From positions 1-49,344 of IMG/VR virus record IMGVR_UViG_3300028844_005914: 49,344 nucleotides of DNA, one strand, 5' to 3'. Under the pieces are notes generated by a model that searched no databases, was not told where the DNA came from, and worked only from the letters and a program-made list of their open reading frames with translations. Position numbers and translations under genes: made by a program. The DNA is from a virus. Below, piece by piece: positions 6,716-17,003 of this stretch; within the stretch, counting starts at the first letter, position 1, and every line of letters starts with the position of its first letter.

Positions 6716-7334
6716 AAGGCAATTCGATAGAACTTTACAAGAATATGTTAAGCTAAATCGAAGAGCTACTGCGGGGCTAGTAGAGCATACTGCCAAAAAA
6801 GTAATTACAGGTTTTAATCCTAGAAGTCCATCTAAGCGTAAAGTTAAGGGATTAAGGCACTATTATTATGATGAGAGGGCAACGCCTACTAAAATTAGAA
6901 GTGAAGCTAGACAAAGAAAGCTTCAGGGCAAGGGTACCTTAAGACCACCAAGGAAAGTCGTTTCAAAAAGAAGTGTTCCCGCAAAAACTTGGGGGCAAGC
7001 TATAAATTGGCGAGCAAAGAGAGGAACTGCTTGGTTGCAAGCTACCATGTTGTATAAGCAATGGAGACCAAATTCAGAACCTAAAAATATTGCATATAAG
7101 CCAACCTTAGATGGAAAGCATAAAGGATCAAGGGGGGGAGTGCCAAATACAAGCATAGCTATAAGAACTAAAACAAAAAAACCTTATGTATTATGGAAGT
7201 CAAGGGTGCCAGGCGTAGTTGCTGTTAAATTTAAAAATATAGCAATAAATAGAGCACTCAGGGATGCACGATTAGATATGCGTGAATACATACAAAGGAA
7301 ACATAAACAAATTAAGTTAGGGAATAAAAGATAA
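6684..7334 (+). CDS. Basic minor tail protein candidate
   Basis: A 216-residue, strongly basic protein (many Lys and Arg) between the chaperone pair and the tape measure. The start overlaps the chaperone extension by 32 bases. A helical N-terminus (DRTLQEYVKLNRRATAGLVEHTAKKVITGF) resembles the opening of HK97 gp10-like and minor tail proteins, and the rest is Lys/Arg/Gly-rich. The position suggests tail assembly. I cannot name the family with certainty. Its stop overlaps the tape measure start (TAATG). Confidence 0.55.
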   Translation: MIRVSLDLVNKRQFDRTLQEYVKLNRRATAGLVEHTAKKVITGFNPRSPSKRKVKGLRHYYYDERATPTKIRSEARQRKLQGKGTLRPPRKVVSKRSVPAKTWGQAINWRAKRGTAWLQATMLYKQWRPNSEPKNIAYKPTLDGKHKGSRGGVPNTSIAIRTKTKKPYVLWKSRVPGVVAVKFKNIAINRALRDARLDMREYIQRKHKQIKLGNKR

Positions 7335-10300
7335 TGCCAGCTACAGCACAAGTAAGAATATCTGCGGATACATCACAGTTCAACCAAGCCATGGGAGATG
7401 TCCAAAAAAAAGTGGGCAACATAGGAAATATGGCTTCCAAGCAAGCAGGAATAATCAGTAAAGCTTTCGGAGTGCTTGGTAAGGCATCTCTCTTTACAAG
7501 TGGTATTATCGCCCCGAGTGCTTTTGTTGCATCGGAAAGATTGTTTAGGAAGTTTGAGCATAATATGATGGAGGTGTTTACCCTTCTCCCCAAAGCCAAT
7601 GAGGCTATGTTCAAGAAGATGAAGGATGATGCACTTGATTTTTCAGAATCGTATGGGGTCTTGCCCGAAGAAGTTGCTAAGGGCATGTATCAATCAATAT
7701 CTGCGGGCATAAATACAGATGAATTAGGAGGATTCATGGATATAGCCCAAAAGTCTGCCGTTGCGGGTGTTACAGATTTAAAAACCGCCGTAGATGCGTT
7801 GACAAATGTTGTTAATGCTTATGGTAAGGGAACTTATGATGTAAATGATGTAGCTGACCAAATGTTTCATGCGGTCTCCATGTCTAAAACTACATTTAGA
7901 GAGCTTGCTGATTATATGTACCAAATCATTCCTACCGCCGCCTCGATGAAGGTAAGGATGGATGATTTGTTAGGATCAATATCCGCTTTGGCGGCAACAG
8001 GGACATTGACCCGAGTTGGTACAACTCAATTAAGGCAGTTTCTTATTGAGTTATCAAGAACAGGCGACAAAGCTAATGAGGCGTTTTTACAGGGAACAGG
8101 CGGTATGCCTGTGCAGAATTTCATCAAGCAGGGTGGAAGAATGGTGGAAATTGTAAAAATTCTTGGGGATGTTGCAAGAGCTAAGGGTACCGATTTAAGA
8201 AATCTTTTCAGTTCTGTAGAGGCGGGTAATGCTGCTCTTACCTTATTCAATTCTAGGTCATATGCGGGAATGGTTGATAGCATCGAGGGGTCTTCTGCGG
8301 GCGCAATGAGCAAAGCTTTTGAGAAAATGGAAGGAACATTGCAGTATAGGTTTAATAAAATAATGCGTACTGCAATGAACGTTTTTATTAGATTGGGTGA
8401 TGTCATAAAGCCTGCACTAGATGATATATATGAATATTTTGAAGAAGTTGCGGAAAAGATAAAAGGTATAAAATGGAATGAAATAGAGGAAAATTTTAAT
8501 GTCGTGTGGCACAAAATTAAGAAATCTATAACAGATGGTTCTGCTTGGGAAATCTTTAAAACATATGCAAAATTAGCATTTAAAGAAATCCAATTATTTA
8601 TAGAAGATTCTTTATTCCCAACTATAACTAAAATTACAAATAAGCTTACTGAAGCTTTTGACCCTGATGGAGATTATAAAATTACAGATGCCCTGATGGG
8701 AGCACTTGATGGAGTTATTAATTATTTGGGTGTTATTGCAAAACGAGTAGACGTATTTTTAATGGATGGTCTAAAAGCTCCAATGGCTTTCCTGAAATCT
8801 AGCATGGAGGAAGCCGCCCATCACATGGTCGATGTGCTTGTCGATCTATTGCCAGCCTCAGTAGCTAAGGTTCTTGGACTTAAGGGTAGAGTGCAAAGAC
8901 AAAAAGATGAATCCAATGATGCATTCGGTAATATGATTAAAAATGATGCTGAATTAACTGAAAAGGTAAATTTGGCTATTTTTGGAGAAGGCAAGCAAAG
9001 TCAAGATGCAATGGAGGATAGTGCAGATCCATACAGGAAAAAAATAAGGCTTTTAGAAGAAGAAAAACAAAGCATTCAGGACAATCCAAATTTAAATAGG
9101 AGGAGAATATCTCCAAAGCAAATAGAAGAAAAGTATCAAGATTACACTAACCGTCTTGGATTTATCCAAGAGCATAGAATGCCTATTGAGGTTTTGAGGG
9201 AATACAGGAGGGATAGGGGTGATACAGCACAACTAAAAAAGGATATTGATAATAAAATAAATGATTTAAATCTAAGTATTGAGTCTGCATTAAATAACAA
9301 AATGTCAGAAGATTTTAATCATATAAGAAGTTTTGAAGATCAATGGGATGGTTTAACGCGAGAGGCTATTTTTGATGACATGATGGGCAGAACAGCCAAA
9401 GAGCAGTATGGTGCGTTAACAGGGGGGGATATACGTGGCACGGGTGGTGATGACCTTTTTGAGGGAATAGATTTCGGTGAACTTAAAAGTGGTCGCATGG
9501 GTAAAGATTATGAAAAAATCATTTCTAGGTTAAATAAATTAGAAGAAGAAGTCGGAACCGATAGGTTGGGTGCATTGGCTGAATTTAGGGACAATTTAGT
9601 CAAGAGGAGGGATATGATTTTTGATACTATATTTGAAATGGATTTACCCGATTTAGACAGAATTACTATTAATAATATCTCCATGAAGGAAAAGTATCAT
9701 TCATACCTCAAGCAGTTCCAAAAAAACATAGATCATATTAAGAGCCTGTCGGAAGAAAGTTTTAATGCAGAGGAAGAGTCAGCCATTAAGCAAATAACAG
9801 CCAATTATGAACTTTTGCAAAATAATATAGATGCAATAAATAAAAAAGCAGAAGAATATGATTCAGAGTCGGCAGAAAATATTAAGAAGAGAGAGAAAGA
9901 ATTAAAACCCTTGAAGGATGAAGTCGATGGGTTAGTTGATAAAATAAAAGGAATGGTAAAGGCGTTAGGTGTGCCCAAGCCAAGACCTAAAGCAAAGGAT
10001 GCAATCAATGATGGTGACCTTTTCGAACAAGACCCAACTGCAAGTGCAGATTGGGAAGTGAGGGCGAAATTTGCAAAGGTACAAGTAGGTAAGCTCCAAA
10101 AAATGGGAATGGGGGGAGGTTTTGGCAATATAAGTCAAAATGATATAATGAGTGAAAAATTAAAAGAAAGAAGGGAGAAGGAGGAAAAAGAAAAAAAGGA
10201 GAAAGACAAAAAAAATAAAGATAAAGAGCAAGTAGAAGCTAGAAATAAAAATACTCAAGCATTGATAGACCTGACTAAAGCCTTATCAGGGGAAGGATTA

Positions 10301-12388
10301 GAAAAAAGTGCGATGAATGAGCTTAGAGATATCGGAGCATCTGTAAGGAATAAATTAATGAAAGACAAGAATGTAGAATTTCTTGATGTTACGGATGATG
10401 GGTTTAGTAAATATAATAAAATTATAAAGAAATCAATAGATGGGCAGAGTTTGGACACAAGTGAAATTGTAGAAGCATTACAAATAATTCAAGGAATAAT
10501 GTCAGGAAACCCCGAGGAAATATCAGAAAATAACCAAGAAAATCTAGCTAAGGCTTTTAATAAATTAAAGGCACAATACAAAGAGGTAAAGGTGCAGGAG
10601 CGGGACAAATCTAAGGAAGTTATTACCACGGATAAAAAGGAGAGTAACAATAATAACAAATCTGAGAAAGTAATTTCTAGGATTGCTAGGAGTGCGGGGC
10701 GTGAAGATGCAGAAAAAATAACCAGCGTTGGAGATGAAATATTTGCTAAATATGAAGGTGTTATAAATTCAAAGGATCAATTAGAGGAACTTTTAAGAAC
10801 TGCTATTCAGATAGATAAAAAACCTAAGTCGATGGATTCGGAAAGTAATGCGGTTCATAATTTTAATGAAGTATTGGAAAAAGAAATATCCCAAGGCTCA
10901 AAAGATGCCATTAAGGCAATAAGTAGTTCAAAAATTACTGAGACAACTAAGAGTATTGCGAGGGATTTCTTGGAAAACATAATGAATCAAGATGTTGATT
11001 CTAGTTCTCCTTCAATGAAGGAACATACAAAGAAGACATGGGGTAAGCACATGGAAACTCTTGAGTCCGATAAATATTCTAGTGAAGAAAAGTCGCTTGC
11101 CGAGGAAGAAATAATGAATGCTGTTCGAGCAGTTACCAATGAATTGCAATCGATGAGTGCAACTAATCTTACAAGACAACAAAATGCCCATAATATAGAA
11201 TCCATATCAAGTTTAAAAAATAAAATGGATAGCTCGCTTGAACTTCAAAATAATGTAAGAAGCGAGGAGGAAATTAATGATATGAAAATTCAATCAAATC
11301 TTAAACAAGATAAGGATTATAAGTATTCCAAGAAGCATTGGGAAGATGCCTATAGATCAAGCTCATCAAGTAAAGAAAAGCTTGTGGCAACGGATTTACA
11401 AACTTCATCAAGAATAGATGAAAGTTTTAATATTATAGAAACGGAAGATAAAGCTAAGCGTGCAGAGGAATTAGAACTTGGGATGATGTATAGTGCAATG
11501 AGCGCTATCGATACTATGGCTAACCCAGAATCAAGTGATGAGAGCAAAGATTTAGCGATAAGAACTCTCGATGCCCTTGGAGCTAATGGATCGAAGTGGA
11601 AAGATAATAATCGAATATTTGATCACGAAGAAAAAGAACTCCTAAAGGCACAAGTACAACGACAAGCTATTTTTCTTTCGGATTTAGTAAGGGGTGGACC
11701 TGAAGATTATCAACGTGGGGGATGGACTTTTTCCGAAGACACGGTTCAAAAGATTACTGATGCCATGACAGAATTTAATAAGCATAAATTAGATTCGGGA
11801 GATGAAAGGTCATTACTCATTAAAGAAAAAATGAGTAAGGATTATTATTATAAATATTCTGATGAACATTTTAACGATGCCACTAAAACTCTAAAGCCAG
11901 ACGTACAAGAAAACACACGAAAGACATCATCTATCGGAGAAGAAGTAACTAATAAGAAATCATCCATTGGAGAAGAGGTAAGTAATAAAATAACTCAAAG
12001 TCTTACTGATGTATGGTTAGACAAAAAGGAAGAAAGCCGTAGCACGGATTCAGAAGAGAATAAGTTTGTAACAAATCGAATAAAAAGTTTCCAAGAAAAC
12101 CCTGAGTATAATTCTAGGCAAAATGTTGATGTAGATAAAGGTAACTCCGCTAAAGTACAAAAAGATTATCTATTGGGTTTTGTAAATGCAATTATGAATC
12201 AAGCTAATTTACAAGTAGACAGAACACTTCTTAATAAAATAGATCGTGGGTTAAATGTTCAGCCACAACAAGAAAGATTTAATTCACCAAACCTAGATAA
12301 TGCAATAAATAGATTTGAGAAGGCTGTTGAAAAAATGGATAATAAGATGAAGATAGAGCATATTGAACCAATAAATATGATACAATGA
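7334..12388 (+). CDS. Tape measure protein
   Basis: At 1684 residues this is the longest gene. The N-terminal part (about 1-360) has the phage minor-tail/TP901 tape measure pattern: AFVASERLFRKFEHNMMEVF, LPEEVAKGMYQSISAG, AVAGVTDLKTAVDALTNVVNAYG. The rest is long, charged, coiled-coil sequence with Lys/Glu blocks (KERREKEEKEKKEKDKKNK). The C-terminal third carries diverged repeats such as DYKYSKKHWEDA and YYYKYSDEHFNDA, plus a direct SSIGEEV repeat. Such proteins set tail length at roughly 0.15 nm per residue, which would give a tail near 250 nm. No peptidase or lysozyme motif was seen. Confidence 0.92.
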   Translation: MPATAQVRISADTSQFNQAMGDVQKKVGNIGNMASKQAGIISKAFGVLGKASLFTSGIIAPSAFVASERLFRKFEHNMMEVFTLLPKANEAMFKKMKDDALDFSESYGVLPEEVAKGMYQSISAGINTDELGGFMDIAQKSAVAGVTDLKTAVDALTNVVNAYGKGTYDVNDVADQMFHAVSMSKTTFRELADYMYQIIPTAASMKVRMDDLLGSISALAATGTLTRVGTTQLRQFLIELSRTGDKANEAFLQGTGGMPVQNFIKQGGRMVEIVKILGDVARAKGTDLRNLFSSVEAGNAALTLFNSRSYAGMVDSIEGSSAGAMSKAFEKMEGTLQYRFNKIMRTAMNVFIRLGDVIKPALDDIYEYFEEVAEKIKGIKWNEIEENFNVVWHKIKKSITDGSAWEIFKTYAKLAFKEIQLFIEDSLFPTITKITNKLTEAFDPDGDYKITDALMGALDGVINYLGVIAKRVDVFLMDGLKAPMAFLKSSMEEAAHHMVDVLVDLLPASVAKVLGLKGRVQRQKDESNDAFGNMIKNDAELTEKVNLAIFGEGKQSQDAMEDSADPYRKKIRLLEEEKQSIQDNPNLNRRRISPKQIEEKYQDYTNRLGFIQEHRMPIEVLREYRRDRGDTAQLKKDIDNKINDLNLSIESALNNKMSEDFNHIRSFEDQWDGLTREAIFDDMMGRTAKEQYGALTGGDIRGTGGDDLFEGIDFGELKSGRMGKDYEKIISRLNKLEEEVGTDRLGALAEFRDNLVKRRDMIFDTIFEMDLPDLDRITINNISMKEKYHSYLKQFQKNIDHIKSLSEESFNAEEESAIKQITANYELLQNNIDAINKKAEEYDSESAENIKKREKELKPLKDEVDGLVDKIKGMVKALGVPKPRPKAKDAINDGDLFEQDPTASADWEVRAKFAKVQVGKLQKMGMGGGFGNISQNDIMSEKLKERREKEEKEKKEKDKKNKDKEQVEARNKNTQALIDLTKALSGEGLEKSAMNELRDIGASVRNKLMKDKNVEFLDVTDDGFSKYNKIIKKSIDGQSLDTSEIVEALQIIQGIMSGNPEEISENNQENLAKAFNKLKAQYKEVKVQERDKSKEVITTDKKESNNNNKSEKVISRIARSAGREDAEKITSVGDEIFAKYEGVINSKDQLEELLRTAIQIDKKPKSMDSESNAVHNFNEVLEKEISQGSKDAIKAISSSKITETTKSIARDFLENIMNQDVDSSSPSMKEHTKKTWGKHMETLESDKYSSEEKSLAEEEIMNAVRAVTNELQSMSATNLTRQQNAHNIESISSLKNKMDSSLELQNNVRSEEEINDMKIQSNLKQDKDYKYSKKHWEDAYRSSSSSKEKLVATDLQTSSRIDESFNIIETEDKAKRAEELELGMMYSAMSAIDTMANPESSDESKDLAIRTLDALGANGSKWKDNNRIFDHEEKELLKAQVQRQAIFLSDLVRGGPEDYQRGGWTFSEDTVQKITDAMTEFNKHKLDSGDERSLLIKEKMSKDYYYKYSDEHFNDATKTLKPDVQENTRKTSSIGEEVTNKKSSIGEEVSNKITQSLTDVWLDKKEESRSTDSEENKFVTNRIKSFQENPEYNSRQNVDVDKGNSAKVQKDYLLGFVNAIMNQANLQVDRTLLNKIDRGLNVQPQQERFNSPNLDNAINRFEKAVEKMDNKMKIEHIEPINMIQ

Positions 12389-13326
12389 AGCAAGGAGACA
12401 TAGATAATACTGGTTATTCCACCTATAATAAGGCTGATTTTCGTCACAATCAGTTGGTTGGTGGTGGTGACATCGCTGAAGGCAGAGTAAATTTCACATC
12501 TAATCAAAATTATTCCGTAGATGCTGATGGTATTCATACCGCATCCCTACAGGTACAGGGTGAATATTATGTTGTATTAAATCATATTACAGATATGGGC
12601 GTACACCCCAATCATGCATATATGTTAAAAACTAATTTTGGCGCACAAAGAATTTCGGGAAATCTAGGATTGGGGACCGTAACCTTTAAGGGGTGCCCCA
12701 CTTCGCATGAATATATAAATTGGTCGGTTCAAGCGTCAGGATACCAAAAACCCATTGATATGCATCCCTTTTTTGGTGCGGGTAAAGAAATTGCGAAAGG
12801 TAAAACTGAATTTAGTGGCAATTCTAGTGCTTATGGATATAGGTTTGGCGGCAATATACAATCTACTCCACAGGGATCAAATCAAGCAAAGTTAATTAGT
12901 GAAATGGGATCAACTAGATTTAGCCATTTTCCAAGAGAAAGTTCATTTGATTTACCTGGGATTACGAGTTATTTAGAGCCTACATTAGTATTGAAGTTTT
13001 CCCTCGTCACTCATGCCTCTTTGGGGAATAAAACAAACTTTACTAATAATGCTAAGAAGGGTGGTTATATTTATGAGGTGGGGAAAATTTTTAAAGAATC
13101 TGAATTGCCCAATGAAATTAGTTTAAATGTCGGAGAGTACATGGCTCATGATGATGACCGTGATAATTATAATTGGTTGTGCACAGGTGCAAGAGCGCAA
13201 ATATTTGGCATGGCATTAAGGCAAGAGGTTGAATTAACCTTAAGTGGTCGGTTGGGGCATAATACTTTGGTATATAAAGATAGGGAAATAACAGGGCAAA
13301 GCTTCTCTAACAATATGATTGAATAG
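12385..13326 (+). CDS. Tail-tip protein, distal tail-like position
   Basis: A 313-residue beta-rich protein, Gly- and Asn-rich, coupled to the tape measure by ATGA. The first gene after the tape measure in siphoviruses usually encodes the distal tail protein or a lambda gpM/gpL-like tip component. No catalytic motif is visible. Structural role inferred from position and composition. Confidence 0.6.
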   Translation: MKQGDIDNTGYSTYNKADFRHNQLVGGGDIAEGRVNFTSNQNYSVDADGIHTASLQVQGEYYVVLNHITDMGVHPNHAYMLKTNFGAQRISGNLGLGTVTFKGCPTSHEYINWSVQASGYQKPIDMHPFFGAGKEIAKGKTEFSGNSSAYGYRFGGNIQSTPQGSNQAKLISEMGSTRFSHFPRESSFDLPGITSYLEPTLVLKFSLVTHASLGNKTNFTNNAKKGGYIYEVGKIFKESELPNEISLNVGEYMAHDDDRDNYNWLCTGARAQIFGMALRQEVELTLSGRLGHNTLVYKDREITGQSFSNNMIE

Positions 13327-13928
13327 TGAATACTAATATAGAAAATCTTGGTAGGCTTGTAGATAATATAAGCACTAAAATGCAGTTATTGGAGAATAGA
13401 ATAAATAATATTCGCATTCAGGGTTCTGATGGAATAATAACATCTAGGGATGCAGGGACATATTATGTGGGATTAGAAAATAATAATATCGGTTCAAGTT
13501 CGACTACTCCTTGGGCTTTATCTTGGCGGATGGATGAAGCGAATGATGATAATGTTCTTTGGAGTTGCAATTTGGGTGCAGTAAATGGGAACTATGGTAA
13601 GCTTCAAGATTATTTAGATTTTGCATCTATAAAAAAAGATGACGAAGATTATGTTTGGGTTTATTTTAAAATTGTAACCACAGGTGCTTATTTAAAGGAT
13701 TTTGAAATTTTAACCAAAAAAGGAAAAAAACAGCCAGATATGCAAAGAGCTTATTCCAAAAATGCCTTCCCTAGTGAATTTAGGCTTTTAATTGGAATAG
13801 TGCAGGGTGATAAAGTTTTATATCAATTATTGAAAAATGATGTCAGGATAGCACCTGAAGAAGTTTTCGTAGAGGAGCAATTAGGACAAAAGAATACTTA
13901 TTATTCTTGGAACTATTTATATCTTTAG
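13326..13928 (+). CDS. Tail-tip or baseplate protein with short N-terminal coiled coil
   Basis: A 200-residue protein starting at GTG in a TAGTG overlap with the gene before it. The N-terminal 30 residues form a heptad helix (LGRLVDNISTKMQLLENRINNIR), suggesting a trimer, followed by a beta-rich domain (SDGIITSRDAGTYYVGLE, then WRMDEANDDNVLW). This layout is common in small fibre or tip proteins. Function inferred; family not recognised. Confidence 0.55.
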   Translation: MNTNIENLGRLVDNISTKMQLLENRINNIRIQGSDGIITSRDAGTYYVGLENNNIGSSSTTPWALSWRMDEANDDNVLWSCNLGAVNGNYGKLQDYLDFASIKKDDEDYVWVYFKIVTTGAYLKDFEILTKKGKKQPDMQRAYSKNAFPSEFRLLIGIVQGDKVLYQLLKNDVRIAPEEVFVEEQLGQKNTYYSWNYLYL

Positions 13929-13931
13929 GTC

Positions 13932-16900
13932 GTGTCGGGTCATGATCCATTTAAGATAACTGTAGGGACAGATATGCCCCCTAATTACAAGGGACAAGTA
14001 ATCAATCGAGGCAAGACAGAAACCTATAAGTCGAATTTAAAATATAGAAAAGTCAAAACATATACTACTAAAACAAATGAAGTATATACTTCACTTTGCC
14101 CTAAAGTATTGGAGGTTGGATGGAATTGGCAAACGGATTCTCGAACGGTAACTAAAACCACACTTACTGAAACGGTAAATGTGAATCTTACACAGGTATT
14201 CCATAGGGAATATGGGCAAAAAATAGTAGATGGAAATGAAACAGATACTCGCGTCAATATGTTTTCTCAAACCTATGAAGACCCACATGGAGTAAAAACC
14301 GACAAGTATGGGTCAACAGCAATTTGGAAATATAATAGAGCTAGAGTTTCATTTTCAGTAACGACCTTTTATGATGATCTTGTTCCAACAACTACTGAAT
14401 CCACATTCTATAAAATTACTCGGGAGAGCACTACTTATTTAAAAAAGTATTTTAGACCTAGGCAGGTAACTAGGAGTGATAGGGCACAGCAAGGAGTAAG
14501 CCATATAAGGGATAAATATGGTTATTTAATAGGAAAGAAAACATTTTCCTTAGAGCCAGCTACAAGATCAAGATTTCATTATTGGATTAATGCATTTGTT
14601 TATGAGGTTGGTCATATATCAGAGTCAAGAACCGCAACAAGAAAGCCTAGAACAGTTATTGATACGATTAAGGCGGGGTATTATACAATGACCACTTCTT
14701 CTGAAAGTAGTATGGGTGTAAATGGTGGTAATTATATCGGTGTTTATGATGTATCGCTTGAAACAACAAGAAAGGTGTCGACTCATTGGACGGTCACAAC
14801 AGAAGGAACAATAGATCGAACCTTTTTAAGTATAGATAAAAATAGTTGCCTCAAGTCATCGATTGAGGAAGTGGAGGTATTATCAACTAAAACTATAATT
14901 GACCATTCGCACAAAACTACAGCTGTTTCTTGGACAACTAAAAGTGGTCAGTATCGAATGGGTAAATGCCATTATGGTACATATCAAGCACATGAGGATG
15001 CTTTCTTATATGCACCCAATGGTTTTGCGTATGGAGAATTGAAGGATGCGGAAGCATTAAATCCGTTTATATTAGCTAAAAAAATTGTTTATACAGCCGT
15101 AGAAGGCAAATGGAAAGATGTAGGCAATTATAAATTTAGAGCAGACGATGAATATCAAGTGCAAAATGCCTTTATACCCTATTCGACCAAAGAGTCTAAG
15201 AAATTAGAATATGATAAAACTATTGCACAAAGAACAGAAGAAAAAACTACTGTTAAAAAAATTATAAAAGGTTTATATGAGAAGGATACCTTTTCTTGGT
15301 CACAGCCGAGTATGTTGGAATTTAGTAGGCAAAATGTACGGCATTTATCATCACTTTCTGCTTATAATTTCGATGTAAAAGCTGATAGCGTGAGGGTGAA
15401 AAGTTTTTATAGTTATAATGCAAATTATAGATTCAATTCACATAAATTCAAGAATGGGGAATATGCATTTAATCCAAAAGGGGTAGTTACGGGAGTATCC
15501 ATGCAGACGGGATCATATTATGACAAGGTCTTATTTGTGCAAAAGTTATCCACGGTTAAAAATATTATTAAAAGCTCTAGCGTAAAAAATGTTTTCTTCG
15601 GAAGTAATGTATATAGCACTTTCAGCGCCTATGTATTTCAAAAAGATTCTTATTATATACCTAATCAGTCTTATTTTGAAGAAGAGGATACTAGATTTAG
15701 AAGGAAAATGTTAGATTTCCGCACAAGGGGTGAGGTAATATCACCATATCATGATAGTATAAGAGATCATTTAACAATGCAGTTTGGTGCAAAAAGTAAA
15801 TTAATGCAACATAAGGAAACAAATTGCATTATGCCCGATGACCCCAAAAAATTGTTTCCCATGTTAGTGCGTGAAGCACATGATAAGTTTAAGAGGTCGG
15901 AAGTTGATATAATTGGAAACAAATATCATGCGGTAAATGTATTCAAGAATACAACATCTTTCCCTAATGATCCTAATAATATTGGGTCAGTGCCTTATAT
16001 ATATACAAATTATTATACAACAGATGGTTTTCCAATAATAATAAATTGTGGAAAAGCAACTTACACAGAGACATATCAAGATAATGATATGACGACTCAA
16101 GATACAATTATTAGAAGTGCTTATTTTTCTACAAATGGAACTAGATTTGCCAATGCTTTTAAGATTTTTAATTTAAATAATATCAAGCCAAGAATGACCG
16201 CAGAGTATTGGAGTGCATCTGTTGATAGAGGTAAATCGTCATCTTATTACAACCCAAAAGATTTAGAGAGGAAATCTTATGCCGTAATTCATGGAACAAG
16301 ACAGATAAGAAATGTTGAGTGGTTGCCTAATACTGATGAAAGCGGCATAACTACATGGCATGTGTTAAGAAAAAATGAAGCCTCTTCTTATATTGTTACT
16401 CTTGGTGTCGTTAAATTAAATTATAATAAATGGACAACGGATTCATATACTTATAAATTTAAGGCATTAGCTTCTGAAAACCATCCATATTATAGGAGAA
16501 GCGGAGGACCAAGATATACGTGGGTTGGCGATGGGGGCTATATAGAAAGTGCATATGGTGCCGCAGTTACGCCTGATGCTAAAAAGCTTTCATATACACT
16601 CAACCCAGCGTATGCATCTGAAATTTGGAAGTCTGCCAAACCTATGGGTTGGTGTGGTAATTTAAAAAATAATGATGTTGATGATTCCTTAATTTCTAAA
16701 GTATATATACAGCCTTGGGTAACTTTTTTCGCAGAACGAGAATATTCCGTCATGCCATTTCCCGTACTTGAGGAGATTCCGCCTAAAACTGATATGGCAA
16801 TAACATATGTAAGTCCCGCACACAGAAAGACTATAACTGCGGAAAATTTTATATATACTGATAAAAATGAAGATTTCAAAACAGGTAAACCATTAGTTCC

Positions 16901-17003
16901 GCCTGATGGTGAGTTAAATGCACCTAAAGTTTTTTCAACTAATTCTGAAATAAAAGCTTCCATAAATACCGATAATTTGTATAAGGTACATTGGTCAAAG
17001 TGA
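13932..17003 (+). CDS. Large tail-tip protein (central hub or host-contact candidate)
   Basis: A 1023-residue protein starting at GTG three bases after the preceding stop. It is rich in Tyr, Thr, Ser and Lys with many predicted strands (for example VKTYTTKTNEVYTSL) and few long helices. Size and place, third after the tape measure, match the central tail-tip protein (gpJ-like) of lambda-type phages, but I see no signature of the gpJ family. It may instead be a specialised adsorption protein. The next gene overlaps its stop (GTGA). Confidence 0.55.
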   Translation: MSGHDPFKITVGTDMPPNYKGQVINRGKTETYKSNLKYRKVKTYTTKTNEVYTSLCPKVLEVGWNWQTDSRTVTKTTLTETVNVNLTQVFHREYGQKIVDGNETDTRVNMFSQTYEDPHGVKTDKYGSTAIWKYNRARVSFSVTTFYDDLVPTTTESTFYKITRESTTYLKKYFRPRQVTRSDRAQQGVSHIRDKYGYLIGKKTFSLEPATRSRFHYWINAFVYEVGHISESRTATRKPRTVIDTIKAGYYTMTTSSESSMGVNGGNYIGVYDVSLETTRKVSTHWTVTTEGTIDRTFLSIDKNSCLKSSIEEVEVLSTKTIIDHSHKTTAVSWTTKSGQYRMGKCHYGTYQAHEDAFLYAPNGFAYGELKDAEALNPFILAKKIVYTAVEGKWKDVGNYKFRADDEYQVQNAFIPYSTKESKKLEYDKTIAQRTEEKTTVKKIIKGLYEKDTFSWSQPSMLEFSRQNVRHLSSLSAYNFDVKADSVRVKSFYSYNANYRFNSHKFKNGEYAFNPKGVVTGVSMQTGSYYDKVLFVQKLSTVKNIIKSSSVKNVFFGSNVYSTFSAYVFQKDSYYIPNQSYFEEEDTRFRRKMLDFRTRGEVISPYHDSIRDHLTMQFGAKSKLMQHKETNCIMPDDPKKLFPMLVREAHDKFKRSEVDIIGNKYHAVNVFKNTTSFPNDPNNIGSVPYIYTNYYTTDGFPIIINCGKATYTETYQDNDMTTQDTIIRSAYFSTNGTRFANAFKIFNLNNIKPRMTAEYWSASVDRGKSSSYYNPKDLERKSYAVIHGTRQIRNVEWLPNTDESGITTWHVLRKNEASSYIVTLGVVKLNYNKWTTDSYTYKFKALASENHPYYRRSGGPRYTWVGDGGYIESAYGAAVTPDAKKLSYTLNPAYASEIWKSAKPMGWCGNLKNNDVDDSLISKVYIQPWVTFFAEREYSVMPFPVLEEIPPKTDMAITYVSPAHRKTITAENFIYTDKNEDFKTGKPLVPPDGELNAPKVFSTNSEIKASINTDNLYKVHWSK

